43,036 bases of DNA, from NCBI GenBank assembly GCA_003153395.1, contig PLYP01000003.1, forward strand, positions 86,558 to 129,593, written 5' to 3'. Position 1 is the stretch's first letter; every line of letters starts with the position of its first letter. The notes under the pieces were generated by a model that made no database searches, was not told where the DNA came from, and worked only from the letters and a program-made list of their open reading frames with translations. Source of the DNA: Candidatus Saccharimonadota bacterium (GTDB taxonomy: Bacteria > Patescibacteriota > Saccharimonadia > Saccharimonadales > UBA4665). Shown one piece after another: positions 8,102 through 15,233 of the stretch. A program made the position numbers and the translations under genes.

Positions 8102-8362
8102 ATGGACAGTGAAGTTTTGGGCTTTATCGCAGGTTCTTTAGTTGCAATTTCATTACTGCCACAAGTAATTAAATCTATCAAGACCAGGTCAACTAATGAT
8201 ATATCGCTGCAATGGAGTGTTATCAACATAACTGGACAAGTACTATGGATTTGTTACGGAGTAGTAATTAGTAGTGCAGCTTTGTACATAATGAGTGGAA
8301 TTACGCTTGTGATGGCTTCAACTATGCTTATTTTAAAGATAAAGTATGGCTTAAATAGGTAG
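8102..8362 (+). CDS. SemiSWEET-type sugar transporter, 86 aa
   Basis: Three membrane segments (about residues 4-22, 38-57 and 60-80) and the PQ-loop motif LPQVIKSIKT in the first segment identify a SemiSWEET (MtN3/saliva half-unit), which works as a dimer for facilitated sugar movement. ISLQWSVINITGQVLW is typical of the second segment. TATCAT lies 7 bases before the ATG, so it is probably leaderless. The stop codon is a few bases before repeat copy 6. Confidence 0.88.
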   Translation: MDSEVLGFIAGSLVAISLLPQVIKSIKTRSTNDISLQWSVINITGQVLWICYGVVISSAALYIMSGITLVMASTMLILKIKYGLNR

Positions 8363-8366
8363 AATA

Positions 8367-8395
8367 GTTCTAATATCCGACTCAATAGCCTGTCA
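8367..8395 (+). repeat. Cassette repeat, copy 6 (29 bases, diverged CGA-type)
   Basis: It begins GTTCTAATATCCGACTCAAT and ends AGCCTGTCA. The core TCCGACTC is kept and the end is CTGTCA rather than CCGCCA. It follows the SemiSWEET stop by four bases. Confidence 0.7.
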
Positions 8396-8441
8396 AAACG
8401 CTTATGATTAAATTTATTGCTGATATGCTAATATTAGCTTT

Positions 8442-8873
8442 ATGACATGGCTGCCACTAGCGTTCATAGCTCCTCTCTTATTCGCTGTTTACCAAGCATT
8501 GTCTAAGCTACTTCCTAAAGGAACATCTGTATATCTGGTCAATGCCTATGCATCACTCATAGGATTGCTGTTGATGTTAGCACTGTATTTTGTGACAAGT
8601 CATGGTGCAAAATCTGTACGTTTGAGTCCGAAAGCTCTTTATCTAGCAATAGGTATAGGATTACTGATTAGTCTGGGCAATTATGGGATAATTAAGGCTT
8701 TTTCCCTTGGTGCTCCTCAGTCTCAATTCTCGGCAATCATGTATCCCACTCTCATTACCTATGCGCTTATAATCGGTTTAATAGCATTTCATGAGAAGCT
8801 TCACATCGTACAGTTATTGGGTATCGTATTGGCGGGCACAGGTCTATTTTTGATTGTGTACTTTAGGAAATAG
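8442..8873 (+). CDS. EamA/DMT-type transporter, single-domain, 143 aa
   Basis: Five hydrophobic segments over 143 residues and a C-terminal EKLHIVQLLGIVLAGTGLFLIV are typical of one EamA repeat. Full-size DMT exporters have two, so this is a short form that would have to pair with itself or a partner. The substrate is unknown. TAATAT lies 7 bases before the ATG, embedded in the palindrome GCTAATATTAGC. The TAG stop is also the first bases of the next repeat (TAGTTCC). Confidence 0.75.
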   Translation: MTWLPLAFIAPLLFAVYQALSKLLPKGTSVYLVNAYASLIGLLLMLALYFVTSHGAKSVRLSPKALYLAIGIGLLISLGNYGIIKAFSLGAPQSQFSAIMYPTLITYALIIGLIAFHEKLHIVQLLGIVLAGTGLFLIVYFRK

Positions 8874-8902
8874 TTCCACACCTCCTCCGCCACGGCCCGT
8901 CA
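8873..8902 (+). repeat. Cassette repeat, copy 7 (30 bases, CCA-type)
   Basis: It begins GTTCCACACCTCCTCCGCCA and ends CGGCCCGTCA. Its first base is the last base of the upstream stop codon, and a promoter starts two bases after its end. Confidence 0.75.
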
Positions 8903-8904
8903 AA

Positions 8905-8933
8905 TTGACAAAATACTATATTTATGATACTAT
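8905..8933 (+). promoter_or_regulatory. Cassette promoter of the PpnP-like gene
   Basis: TTGACA at 8905-8910, a 17-base spacer and TACTAT at 8928-8933. The -10 box ends 6 bases before the ATG at 8940, so transcription probably begins at or next to the start codon. Confidence 0.8.
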
Positions 8934-8939
8934 GCTTTT

Positions 8940-9308
8940 ATGACGCACGCTTTTAATTTGCCTGATACTCGTGGCGGTCCGGATAATCCTTATTTTGACG
9001 GCCAAGTCGTAAGTTATAATTTCACAGCTGACGGTTATGAAGCCAGACTAGGTATTATCCAGCCTGGCTTTGAAGGAACATTTCCTGCTGATGAAGGTGG
9101 AGAAAACATTACTTTGATCGATCCAAAAGAAGGTAGTCAGTTAACTATAGAAGTTATTGGCAAAGACGGTAATGTTGAAACAAGCCATAGTTTAGTTGAA
9201 GAAGGAGATGCTTTATCAGTTCCTGGCGGCAGACAAATGAAAGTTTCAACTGCAGGAGCTGTTGTTAGATACGTCTGTGTTTATCCTGGCCGCCCGGTAA
9301 AGAAATAA
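8940..9308 (+). CDS. PpnP-like cupin (pyrimidine/purine nucleoside phosphorylase family)
   Basis: NPYFDGQVVSYNF, ARLGIIQPGFEGTF, an ENITLID strand, GDALSVPGG and a final YVCVY match the small cupin family of E. coli PpnP (DUF1255), which splits several nucleosides with phosphate. The family is about 95 aa; this one carries an extra N-terminal dozen residues and a longer loop around residue 65. A salvage role would suit a reduced genome, but substrate specificity cannot be read. Leaderless single-gene cassette. Confidence 0.75.
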   Translation: MTHAFNLPDTRGGPDNPYFDGQVVSYNFTADGYEARLGIIQPGFEGTFPADEGGENITLIDPKEGSQLTIEVIGKDGNVETSHSLVEEGDALSVPGGRQMKVSTAGAVVRYVCVYPGRPVKK

Positions 9309-9336
9309 TTGTACGTAGCTCTTTTTCTATAAAGCA

Positions 9337-9366
9337 GTTCCAGACATTCTTCGCTACTGCCCACCA
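9337..9366 (+). repeat. Cassette repeat, copy 8 (30 bases, CCA-type)
   Basis: It begins GTTCCAGACATTCTTCGCTA and ends CTGCCCACCA, followed by GGACGCTTATAC, which matches the ACGCTTATGA after copy 6. Confidence 0.7.
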
Positions 9367-9386
9367 GGACGCTTATACTTATTTAA

Positions 9387-9830
9387 TTATCGAGTCTCAT
9401 AAACCACAGCCAAGCTAGCAGCTATTACTATAAGCTGGGTTAACACACCCCACATTGAACTAGTTTCTTGTTGAATCTTGCAGTGCCAATCCCAGTACTT
9501 CTTAAGCAAACCTTGTTTAAGCCTTGGCACAAGCACCATTATTACATCTAGATCAGGTGCATTTGCCATTGTTGCACCAAGCCATATCGTAGATATATGA
9601 TTTGGCTGCCAATGGGCAACTAGCCACACTAAAGTAATGGCAAGTGCTATGTCTATAGGTATACGTATATATGTTTTCTTAGTTGGTATATATGGAGCTA
9701 GGGTTTCTTGCCAATGAGGGATACTGTCCAAAACAAAATGACTGCCTATTGACAATGGAATTACTACTATTGGGTTAGGCAATAAAGCTCCTATTGCAGC
9801 TCCGGCCATAGAGTGTGGTGTAGTTAACAT
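9387..9830 (-). CDS. YdjM-like membrane protein (metal-dependent hydrolase-like), 147 aa
   Basis: The opening TPHSMAGAAIGALL, the segment IGSHFVLDSIPH and APDLDV carry the His and Asp residues seen in the YdjM/DUF457 family of inner-membrane putative metal-dependent hydrolases. Four hydrophobic segments are visible (about 8-25, 58-74, 80-98 and 125-142). No substrate is known. It is the second array gene that runs against the repeat direction. On the minus strand TAAAGT lies 6 bases before the ATG, again suggesting a leaderless start. Confidence 0.65.
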   Translation of the reverse strand: MLTTPHSMAGAAIGALLPNPIVVIPLSIGSHFVLDSIPHWQETLAPYIPTKKTYIRIPIDIALAITLVWLVAHWQPNHISTIWLGATMANAPDLDVIMVLVPRLKQGLLKKYWDWHCKIQQETSSMWGVLTQLIVIAASLAVVYETR

Positions 9831-9856
9831 ATACTTACTTTAGCATTCTAGATAAA

Positions 9857-9885
9857 GTTCGGAAGTCCAACCCTATGTCCCGCCA
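9857..9885 (+). repeat. Cassette repeat, copy 9 (29 bases, CGA-type)
   Basis: It begins GTTCGGAAGTCCAACCCTAT and ends GTCCCGCCA. AAGTGG-8-CCACTT follows directly, overlapping the next promoter. Confidence 0.75.
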
Positions 9886-9887
9886 AG

Positions 9888-9916
9888 TGGACAAAGTACC
9901 ACTTTTATGGTAATGT
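9888..9916 (+). promoter_or_regulatory. Cassette promoter after repeat copy 9
   Basis: TGGACA at 9888-9893, a 17-base spacer and TAATGT at 9911-9916. The ATG at 9923 follows 6 bases later. Confidence 0.7.
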
Positions 9917-9922
9917 TTGCTT

Positions 9923-10387
9923 ATGGCTGTTAATTATCCTGGGGTAACCTCACGTATCTTAACTGAGTTTGACTGGTATCCAGAAACTCTCCAAATAGGG
10001 GGAGACACCCCAGCCGTAAGATTTGATAATATTTTTAGCATTCTATCCACTATAGCTCCAACTTTAGTTGTAGGTGAGCTACATCCAACGTTGGTTATTT
10101 CAAGTTCGTATCCTAGGCATGGACAAGTAGCACAAGGACTTTCGGACTGGCATCAATACCTAGCAGAGCAATGTTCGGAAGTGTACAGTCACTTAACTTC
10201 TGACCCTGAAGGCCCGACCTTGGATAGGGAGAAAGCTAACACCGATAAAGAACTGCAAACCTTACAGGCCGTAAGACGTGGTGTACGACGTGCAATGAAT
10301 ACTCATTATCGATTTGCTCGAGATAGCAGTACCCGTAAGCCTCTGAGCGCCGTCTCTTCACTGTACCCTAAAGAACTCTTTGAATAG
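9923..10387 (+). CDS. Unknown protein, 154 aa
   Basis: I chose the ATG at 9923 over the TTG at 9917 because the promoter places the transcript start near 9923. No family is recognised. The N-terminal half has beta-like hydrophobic stretches (AVRFDNIFSILSTIAPTLVV, PTLVISSSYP). The C-terminal half is helical and basic (LQAVRRGVRRAMNTHYRFAR). No membrane segment is seen. The TAG stop overlaps the start of the last, truncated repeat. Confidence 0.55.
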   Translation: MAVNYPGVTSRILTEFDWYPETLQIGGDTPAVRFDNIFSILSTIAPTLVVGELHPTLVISSSYPRHGQVAQGLSDWHQYLAEQCSEVYSHLTSDPEGPTLDREKANTDKELQTLQAVRRGVRRAMNTHYRFARDSSTRKPLSAVSSLYPKELFE

Positions 10388-10405
10388 TTCGAGAATCCGT
10401 CTGAC
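10387..10405 (+). repeat. Cassette repeat, copy 10, truncated
   Basis: GTTCGAGAATCCGTCTGAC matches the first part of the CGA-type repeat, but the CCCCGCCA end is missing and a short reading frame begins at once. This marks the right end of the recognisable array. Confidence 0.5.
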
Positions 10406-10541
10406 ATGATTGAATTTCGTAAACCTAGTTTGGACACACTACAACCAGGAATTGTTTCTTTGAAGAGCAAGACATTTGTTGGACCCTGAAGGCCAACGTA
10501 CTTTTAAGCCAATTGTCGTAAATTGGGCCAAAGAAATATAG
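10406..10541 (+). pseudogene. Short broken reading frame after the last repeat
   Basis: ATG at 10406 opens 27 codons ending at a TGA inside GGACCCTGAAGG. Dropping one T there lets the frame continue smoothly for about 17 more codons (GQRTFKPIVVNWAKEI) to TAG at 10541. The most economical reading is a 44-residue protein broken by a one-base insertion, or a sequencing error. No family is recognised. Confidence 0.3.
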
Positions 10542-10594
10542 AATTAATTACTTGAAGTAAAGTTATATTTCGAGTGATTTGCTACTATTGATTT

Positions 10595-11302
10595 ATGACA
10601 ACTATACAAACGCCACATCCAGGTGAAGCCCATAAATCTCAGCGTTCTGGTTGGTTGAGAGCGTCTGTTCTAGGGGTGGATGATGGCATTGTATCTACTT
10701 CAAGCCTAATGCTTGGAGTTTTGGCAGCAAAAGCAAGCCACTCTACAATTTTAACCGCTGGAATTGCCGGATTAGTGGCAGGGGCTATGTCTATGGCTGT
10801 CGGAGAATATGTTTCAGTTAGTTCTCAAAGAGATTCCGAGAGAGCAGATATACTTATTGAAAAGCGATCATTAAAAGATAACCCTGAAGAAGAGTTTGAG
10901 GAGCTGGTCTCTATTTATATAAGTAGGGGGTTGGATCGACAGTTAGCGTTAAAAGTAGCGCATCAACTTCATGAACATGATGCAATTGCTGCTCACGCCA
11001 GGGATGAATTAGGTATTGATCAAGATTCCCTTGCTAATCCCGTGCAGGCAGCATTAGCTTCTGCCGTGGCATTTTCATTTGGATCAATAGTGCCGGTTCT
11101 TGCGGCTTTAATTGTAAAAGGTAGAGATAGTGCTATTGTTATAGTCTTTGCTTCTTTATTAGCCTTAGGTATATCAGGTGCTATAGGTGCTTATATTGGC
11201 GGAGGACATCGATTTATTGCTGCCAGCCGGGTATTTCTGGGTGGTGGTGCAGCCATGGCTATAACGGCCTTTATTGGTCATCTAGTCGGTAAAAGTATTT
11301 AG
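10595..11302 (+). CDS. VIT1/CCC1-family iron/manganese transporter
   Basis: The 235-aa protein has the family opening RASVLGVDDGIVSTSSLMLGV, then GLVAGAMSMAVGEYVSVSSQRDSERAD, a charged metal-binding-type loop (about residues 85-140) with many Glu and His, and three C-terminal membrane segments. The family moves Fe2+ or Mn2+ out of the cytosol. TACTAT at 10583-10588 lies 6 bases before the ATG. It is the first gene after the repeat array and looks like ordinary chromosome. Confidence 0.88.
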   Translation: MTTIQTPHPGEAHKSQRSGWLRASVLGVDDGIVSTSSLMLGVLAAKASHSTILTAGIAGLVAGAMSMAVGEYVSVSSQRDSERADILIEKRSLKDNPEEEFEELVSIYISRGLDRQLALKVAHQLHEHDAIAAHARDELGIDQDSLANPVQAALASAVAFSFGSIVPVLAALIVKGRDSAIVIVFASLLALGISGAIGAYIGGGHRFIAASRVFLGGGAAMAITAFIGHLVGKSI

Positions 11303-11449
11303 AGAATTACTTTATATTTTCAAAGGACATAGAACTAAGTTAGCAAGCTAAAAAATCTTTGATAATTATGGTTTTGAGCATCCTATGAGAGTAGTAGGTG
11401 AGTGCACTTTATCTAAACAGCACAGTTTAGCCTTAGTGCATAATAAACA

Positions 11450-12664
11450 TTAGGAATTTATAACTTGAGAACTAGTGCTGTTTGGATTAGCAAGATCGGT
11501 ACCATAGGAAAAGTTAGCTGTATCAACGAAAGTATCTTTATCTCTAATTATAGCTTGAGGCGGTAATTGCTGAGAAGAAGTTGTTAGTCCATCGACTTTT
11601 TTTACTGCGGTTCCTATTGCTAAGAATTCTATTAATCCACTGCCTAAGTTATATATGTAAGTCTTGATTCCTAATACGTGATCGGCGCCTATTTCTTCAG
11701 CTTGCTGTTGAACTTTTTTTAAAGACTCTTCACGTGCTCCGTAAATTAATTGAGTTAATTCATTAATTTCTCCCTTTACAAGATTTTTCAACACTGATTT
11801 CATGCCACCAATAAAACCAAGAGAATATACTGACGTACCAATTACAAGCTTGACTGGAGCAAGTCCGAGTTTAGCTATATTCCAAGTTTCCTCAGCTGTC
11901 ATATCGCTTGTTGTCACTCCGCCCACAGATTGAGCAACGCTATCTAGCTGCTTATTATATGATGCAGTACCTATCATTATCATTTCTTGAACACCAGATG
12001 TACCCACCGGAAGTATAGTAGTTCTAATTCCGACTACACTGTTACCGTTCAAGGATTTAGTTTCCTGCATAATACGTTCCAATGCAGCATTTCGTGTTTT
12101 ATTAAATATGTCACTGTATTGTTTAACCTCTCCTTTTGCGAGCTGTCGGAGTGATCCCAATATTCCTCTAGCTACACCAATAGAGTATGCAACATTGCCA
12201 AAAACGAAGCTTACTGGCTGATATCCAGCATCCCATTGGCAAAAAAGTTCTTGACCGTCTGCAGCACTTGTAAAGGACACTTGGCTAGCGTTATCTGATC
12301 TGTGAATAGTAGATCCGATAGTTAAGAACTCGATGTTACCCGGATGCATAATTAGTTCACTTGTTACTCCAGATGCACCTGATCCGCTGGCTTCAGCCAT
12401 TTCTTTTCCAAAACGGGAGAGCGACAATCTTCTCCCCTCGGCAATCATATTGGTTACTTGAGTAATCTCGCCACCAACTACTGTTCTTATACTTGAACCA
12501 ATACCTCCTATAAAACCCATCGCAAACACGCTGTTTCCCACAAGAATATTACCTGGCTGATAACCCAGCAAACTTATACAATACAATTCATTTCCTGATA
12601 ACCCTGAATATTTAGTCGTAGACGTTTGAGGTGCTGAATCATTAATATTTTGGTCTGGATCCAT
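11450..12664 (-). CDS. Protein with three YbjQ (heavy-metal-binding-like) domains, 404 aa
   Basis: Three tandem copies of about 110 residues each carry the YbjQ/UPF0145 pattern: (L/Y)QP-(V/G)-x-V-x-G-(N/T)-S-V-(F/Y)-S-x-G-F-x-x-G, a (V)KGEI(N/T)xxxxxxxxxR helix, a conserved-length helix, then a strand ending in FLxIGTA or TIGST. YbjQ proteins usually have one domain and form pentamers, so a triple fusion is unusual. The second copy is the most diverged (GYQPVSFVFGNVAYSIGVARG). I use the ATG at 12664 because AAGGAG lies 9 bases upstream; a TTG three codons earlier is possible. C-terminal 45 residues look disordered. Confidence 0.8.
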   Translation of the reverse strand: MDPDQNINDSAPQTSTTKYSGLSGNELYCISLLGYQPGNILVGNSVFAMGFIGGIGSSIRTVVGGEITQVTNMIAEGRRLSLSRFGKEMAEASGSGASGVTSELIMHPGNIEFLTIGSTIHRSDNASQVSFTSAADGQELFCQWDAGYQPVSFVFGNVAYSIGVARGILGSLRQLAKGEVKQYSDIFNKTRNAALERIMQETKSLNGNSVVGIRTTILPVGTSGVQEMIMIGTASYNKQLDSVAQSVGGVTTSDMTAEETWNIAKLGLAPVKLVIGTSVYSLGFIGGMKSVLKNLVKGEINELTQLIYGAREESLKKVQQQAEEIGADHVLGIKTYIYNLGSGLIEFLAIGTAVKKVDGLTTSSQQLPPQAIIRDKDTFVDTANFSYGTDLANPNSTSSQVINS

Positions 12665-12783
12665 TGGGGTCAACTCCTTGCTTACATTTATTTAACTTTA
12701 CTACAGTATGTATTGCTTGTGCTATTCGGATTTAAGGCTAAAAGAAGTATATGTATAATCTTACATATAAATAGGAGTAAAAG

Positions 12784-13050
12784 ATGAAAAGATATTCAGC
12801 ACCATTAATGATAATTCTGGCTATTATGTCTGTAGTTATAGCGTATTTTTATTTTACAAAAACCGCAGGAAGCCTCCCGCATTTTTTTCCAGGCTATACT
12901 CAAGGTTCAGCACATAAACATACTAAACACGGTCTAGCGTTTATTGGCCTAGCAGTAGTATTTATAATTGGTGCATGGATGGTGAGCGGAGATAAAGGGG
13001 TGAGTTCTAGTAGTACTGAAAAGAAAGATTCCGAGAGCGATTCAGTTTAA
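12784..13050 (+). CDS. Small two-segment membrane protein, 88 aa
   Basis: Hydrophobic segments at about residues 8-24 and 50-67 flank a His/Lys-rich loop (SAHKHTKHG), and the tail is Ser/Glu/Lys-rich. No family is recognised. AGGAG lies 7 bases before the ATG. It ends six bases before the convergent MFS gene. Confidence 0.6.
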   Translation: MKRYSAPLMIILAIMSVVIAYFYFTKTAGSLPHFFPGYTQGSAHKHTKHGLAFIGLAVVFIIGAWMVSGDKGVSSSSTEKKDSESDSV

Positions 13051-13055
13051 CCAAA

Positions 13056-14627
13056 TTACTCTATTGTGGGCATATCATCTTTTCTAGTGTGCAAAGTTGT
13101 TTTCAATGGAGTTTCACGAAGCCGTAGGGATACAAAAAACATCGCGAGGGCGAAAGGTATACCGAACAAGAAGATTACGTGAAAAGATTTGGTGAATGCT
13201 TCAAGGACAGCATGCAAAATAGGGGGTGGCGCTTGTCTTAAGTTTGAAGCACTATTTTGAATAGTTTTTGCAGTAATATGAACCTTTGCTGCTTGAGCTG
13301 GCAATAGCCGCGGTAAATTATAGGCTAGTCTATTAACTAGTATTGCTCCAAATAATGCAGCACCTAAGGAACTACCTAAGCTTCTGAAAAAAATTACGGA
13401 AGAAGTTGCTGTCCCAAGATCTTTTCTATCTACCGCGTTTTGTACGGCCAAGGTAGTAATTTGCATGAACGGTCCTATACCAAAACCAAGTACGACCATC
13501 CATAAAGAAATGGTTAACTGCGGTGTGGTTAAGCTGATATGACTGAATAACCAATAGCCCAGAATTGCAAATAGGCTACCAATAATTGGGAATATTCTAT
13601 ATTTACCGTATTTAGATATAAGTCTACCCGAGGTGAGTATTGCCGTAAGTAAACCTGCAATAAGAGGCAGCATCAGCAACCCTGATTTTGTAGCAGAATA
13701 TCCTCTAACTATTTGCTGGTATTCTGGTAGGAAAATTATTGCACCAAATAGCGCAAAGCCCGCTAAAAAGCTCATTACAACTGAAACTGAGAAAATGTCA
13801 TTACGGAAAAGGCGTAAGGGCAGTAGTGGCTCTGTGGCTTTATTTTCTCTAAAAACAAACAGTATAGCCGCAACAATACTTGTGACTGCAAGACCTATTA
13901 TTTGAGCAGAAAGCCAAGCATAAGTTGCTCCGCCCCATACAGTTAATAGTATTAATGACACAATACTTACTGCCAAAATACCCGCTCCAAGAAAATCAAT
14001 TTTATGCTCAGTCTTTTTTACCGGTAGATGCAACCTGGTTGCAATTGCTGTTAGAGCTAATGCCCCGAGGGGAAGATTAATATAAAATATCCATCTCCAA
14101 CCTAGAGTTTGACTATCCGTAAAGAAACCACCTAGTAATGGTCCTATTATGCTAGAGATGGCAAATATAGCTCCGAAATAACCCTGGTATTTACCTCTTT
14201 GCCTCGGTGGAATAATGTCACCCATTACTGCAAGCGAAAGTGTGAATAGTCCTCCAGCGCCAATGCCTTGTAAGGCTCTAAAGAATATCAGTTGATTCAT
14301 AGATTGACTAAGACCGCATAGCGCTGACCCAATAAGAAAAATAGTGATAGCGGCCTGAAAGATACGCTTTCTTCCGTACATATCACTTATTTTTCCGTAT
14401 AACGGCGTAACAACCGCACTAGTAATTAAGTAGGCTGTTGCTACCCAAGAGAGCTTACTTAATCCATGTAAATCACTGGCGATTTTAGGTAATGCAGTTG
14501 CCACTATAGTTTGGTCTAGAGCAGCTAGAAGCATAGCCAGCATCAATGCTGATAATATAACCATTATTTCAGCATGGGTTCGTACAGTTTCTGGATGCGT
14601 TAATGTATCTGAGCTATTTTCGGCCAT
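13056..14627 (-). CDS. DHA2-type MFS drug exporter (EmrB/QacA-like)
   Basis: The 523-aa length and about 14 membrane segments fit DHA2 exporters. LAALDQTIVATALPKIASDLHG is the motif D1 region in the first segment, and GKISDMYGRKRIF is motif A. GALQGIGAGGLFTLSLAVMGDIIPPRQRG covers motifs B and C. These pumps expel hydrophobic cationic compounds using the proton gradient. GGGAG lies at the end of the preceding MarR gene, 2 bases upstream, so both are translated from one transcript. MarR-MFS pairs are commonly repressed until a ligand binds MarR. Confidence 0.9.
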   Translation of the reverse strand: MAENSSDTLTHPETVRTHAEIMVILSALMLAMLLAALDQTIVATALPKIASDLHGLSKLSWVATAYLITSAVVTPLYGKISDMYGRKRIFQAAITIFLIGSALCGLSQSMNQLIFFRALQGIGAGGLFTLSLAVMGDIIPPRQRGKYQGYFGAIFAISSIIGPLLGGFFTDSQTLGWRWIFYINLPLGALALTAIATRLHLPVKKTEHKIDFLGAGILAVSIVSLILLTVWGGATYAWLSAQIIGLAVTSIVAAILFVFRENKATEPLLPLRLFRNDIFSVSVVMSFLAGFALFGAIIFLPEYQQIVRGYSATKSGLLMLPLIAGLLTAILTSGRLISKYGKYRIFPIIGSLFAILGYWLFSHISLTTPQLTISLWMVVLGFGIGPFMQITTLAVQNAVDRKDLGTATSSVIFFRSLGSSLGAALFGAILVNRLAYNLPRLLPAQAAKVHITAKTIQNSASNLRQAPPPILHAVLEAFTKSFHVIFLFGIPFALAMFFVSLRLRETPLKTTLHTRKDDMPTIE

Positions 14628-14629
14628 AT

Positions 14630-15118
14630 TTAATTTTCTCCCTTAATAGGACCAGCTGTATTTACCACTTTTGAGAAATCTATACTGAATTGATTAAAAA
14701 GCGATATAAATTCATTACGTTTATTAGTGTCCCAATCTTTTAAAGTCTGAGAAATTATTTCTCTTTGAGCTATCTTTACTTTTCTTGCCACTTTTAATCC
14801 TTCTTCGGAAATTTGAAGTTTTATTGCCCTACGATCCTCAGAACTTTGTACACGATAAATTAGACCTTCAGATTCTAATTCCTGAGTTTTTCTAGTGATG
14901 GATGGCGCTTCAATGCCGAGCATATGAGCTAATTCTTGAACTCCGTACGAATTAGTTTTTAATGATGCTAAAGTTTGCAAAATTACTGCGGCAGGGCGAT
15001 CGATTTTGACTTTGGATTTATTTAAGACATCCGACCAATAATGCGGTCTTTTAATAGTTTGAAAGAATAATCTTATAGCTTCTTCTAGTTGTAGTAATTC
15101 GCTTTCATCTTTGTACAT
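14630..15118 (-). CDS. MarR-family transcriptional regulator, 162 aa
   Basis: The wing-helix core is clear: VILQTLASLKTNSYGVQELAHMLGIEAPSITRKTQELESEGLIYR followed by the wing motif SSEDRRAIKLQISEEGL. Flanking helices would form the dimer. It precedes the MFS pump on the same transcript and most likely represses it. On the minus strand TACAAT lies 7 bases before the ATG, and an inverted repeat covers the -35 region, which suggests autoregulation. Confidence 0.88.
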   Translation of the reverse strand: MYKDESELLQLEEAIRLFFQTIKRPHYWSDVLNKSKVKIDRPAAVILQTLASLKTNSYGVQELAHMLGIEAPSITRKTQELESEGLIYRVQSSEDRRAIKLQISEEGLKVARKVKIAQREIISQTLKDWDTNKRNEFISLFNQFSIDFSKVVNTAGPIKGEN

Positions 15119-15136
15119 ATATTAAATTGTACATAA

Positions 15137-15153
15137 TTACTTAACAAAAGTAA
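15137..15153. promoter_or_regulatory. Candidate MarR operator
   Basis: TTACTT-AACAA-AAGTAA is a perfect 6-5-6 inverted repeat in the space between the divergent MarR and NRAMP-like genes. On the minus strand it overlaps the -35 region of the MarR-MFS promoter. Assignment to this MarR protein rests on position only. Confidence 0.5.
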
Positions 15154-15233
15154 ATATCTTAATATAATTTACATTCTTATCGATACTTTATTTATGTGAG
15201 TTCTGATATTATGTATTGAGATAAGCATCAAAA

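Noticed and set aside
6220-10405. Classical integron attC sites
   Set aside because: The repeats start GTTC, not GTTRRRY, and I see no matching RYYYAAC arm 50-100 bases upstream. No IntI-type gene is in the window.
6220-10405. CRISPR array
   Set aside because: Intervals are about 330-1050 bases, hold coding genes, and repeats are not identical. No cas genes.
10201-10500. Shared 12-mer ACCCTGAAGGCC in the 154-aa gene and in the broken frame
   Set aside because: Short, and surrounding bases do not align; likely chance.
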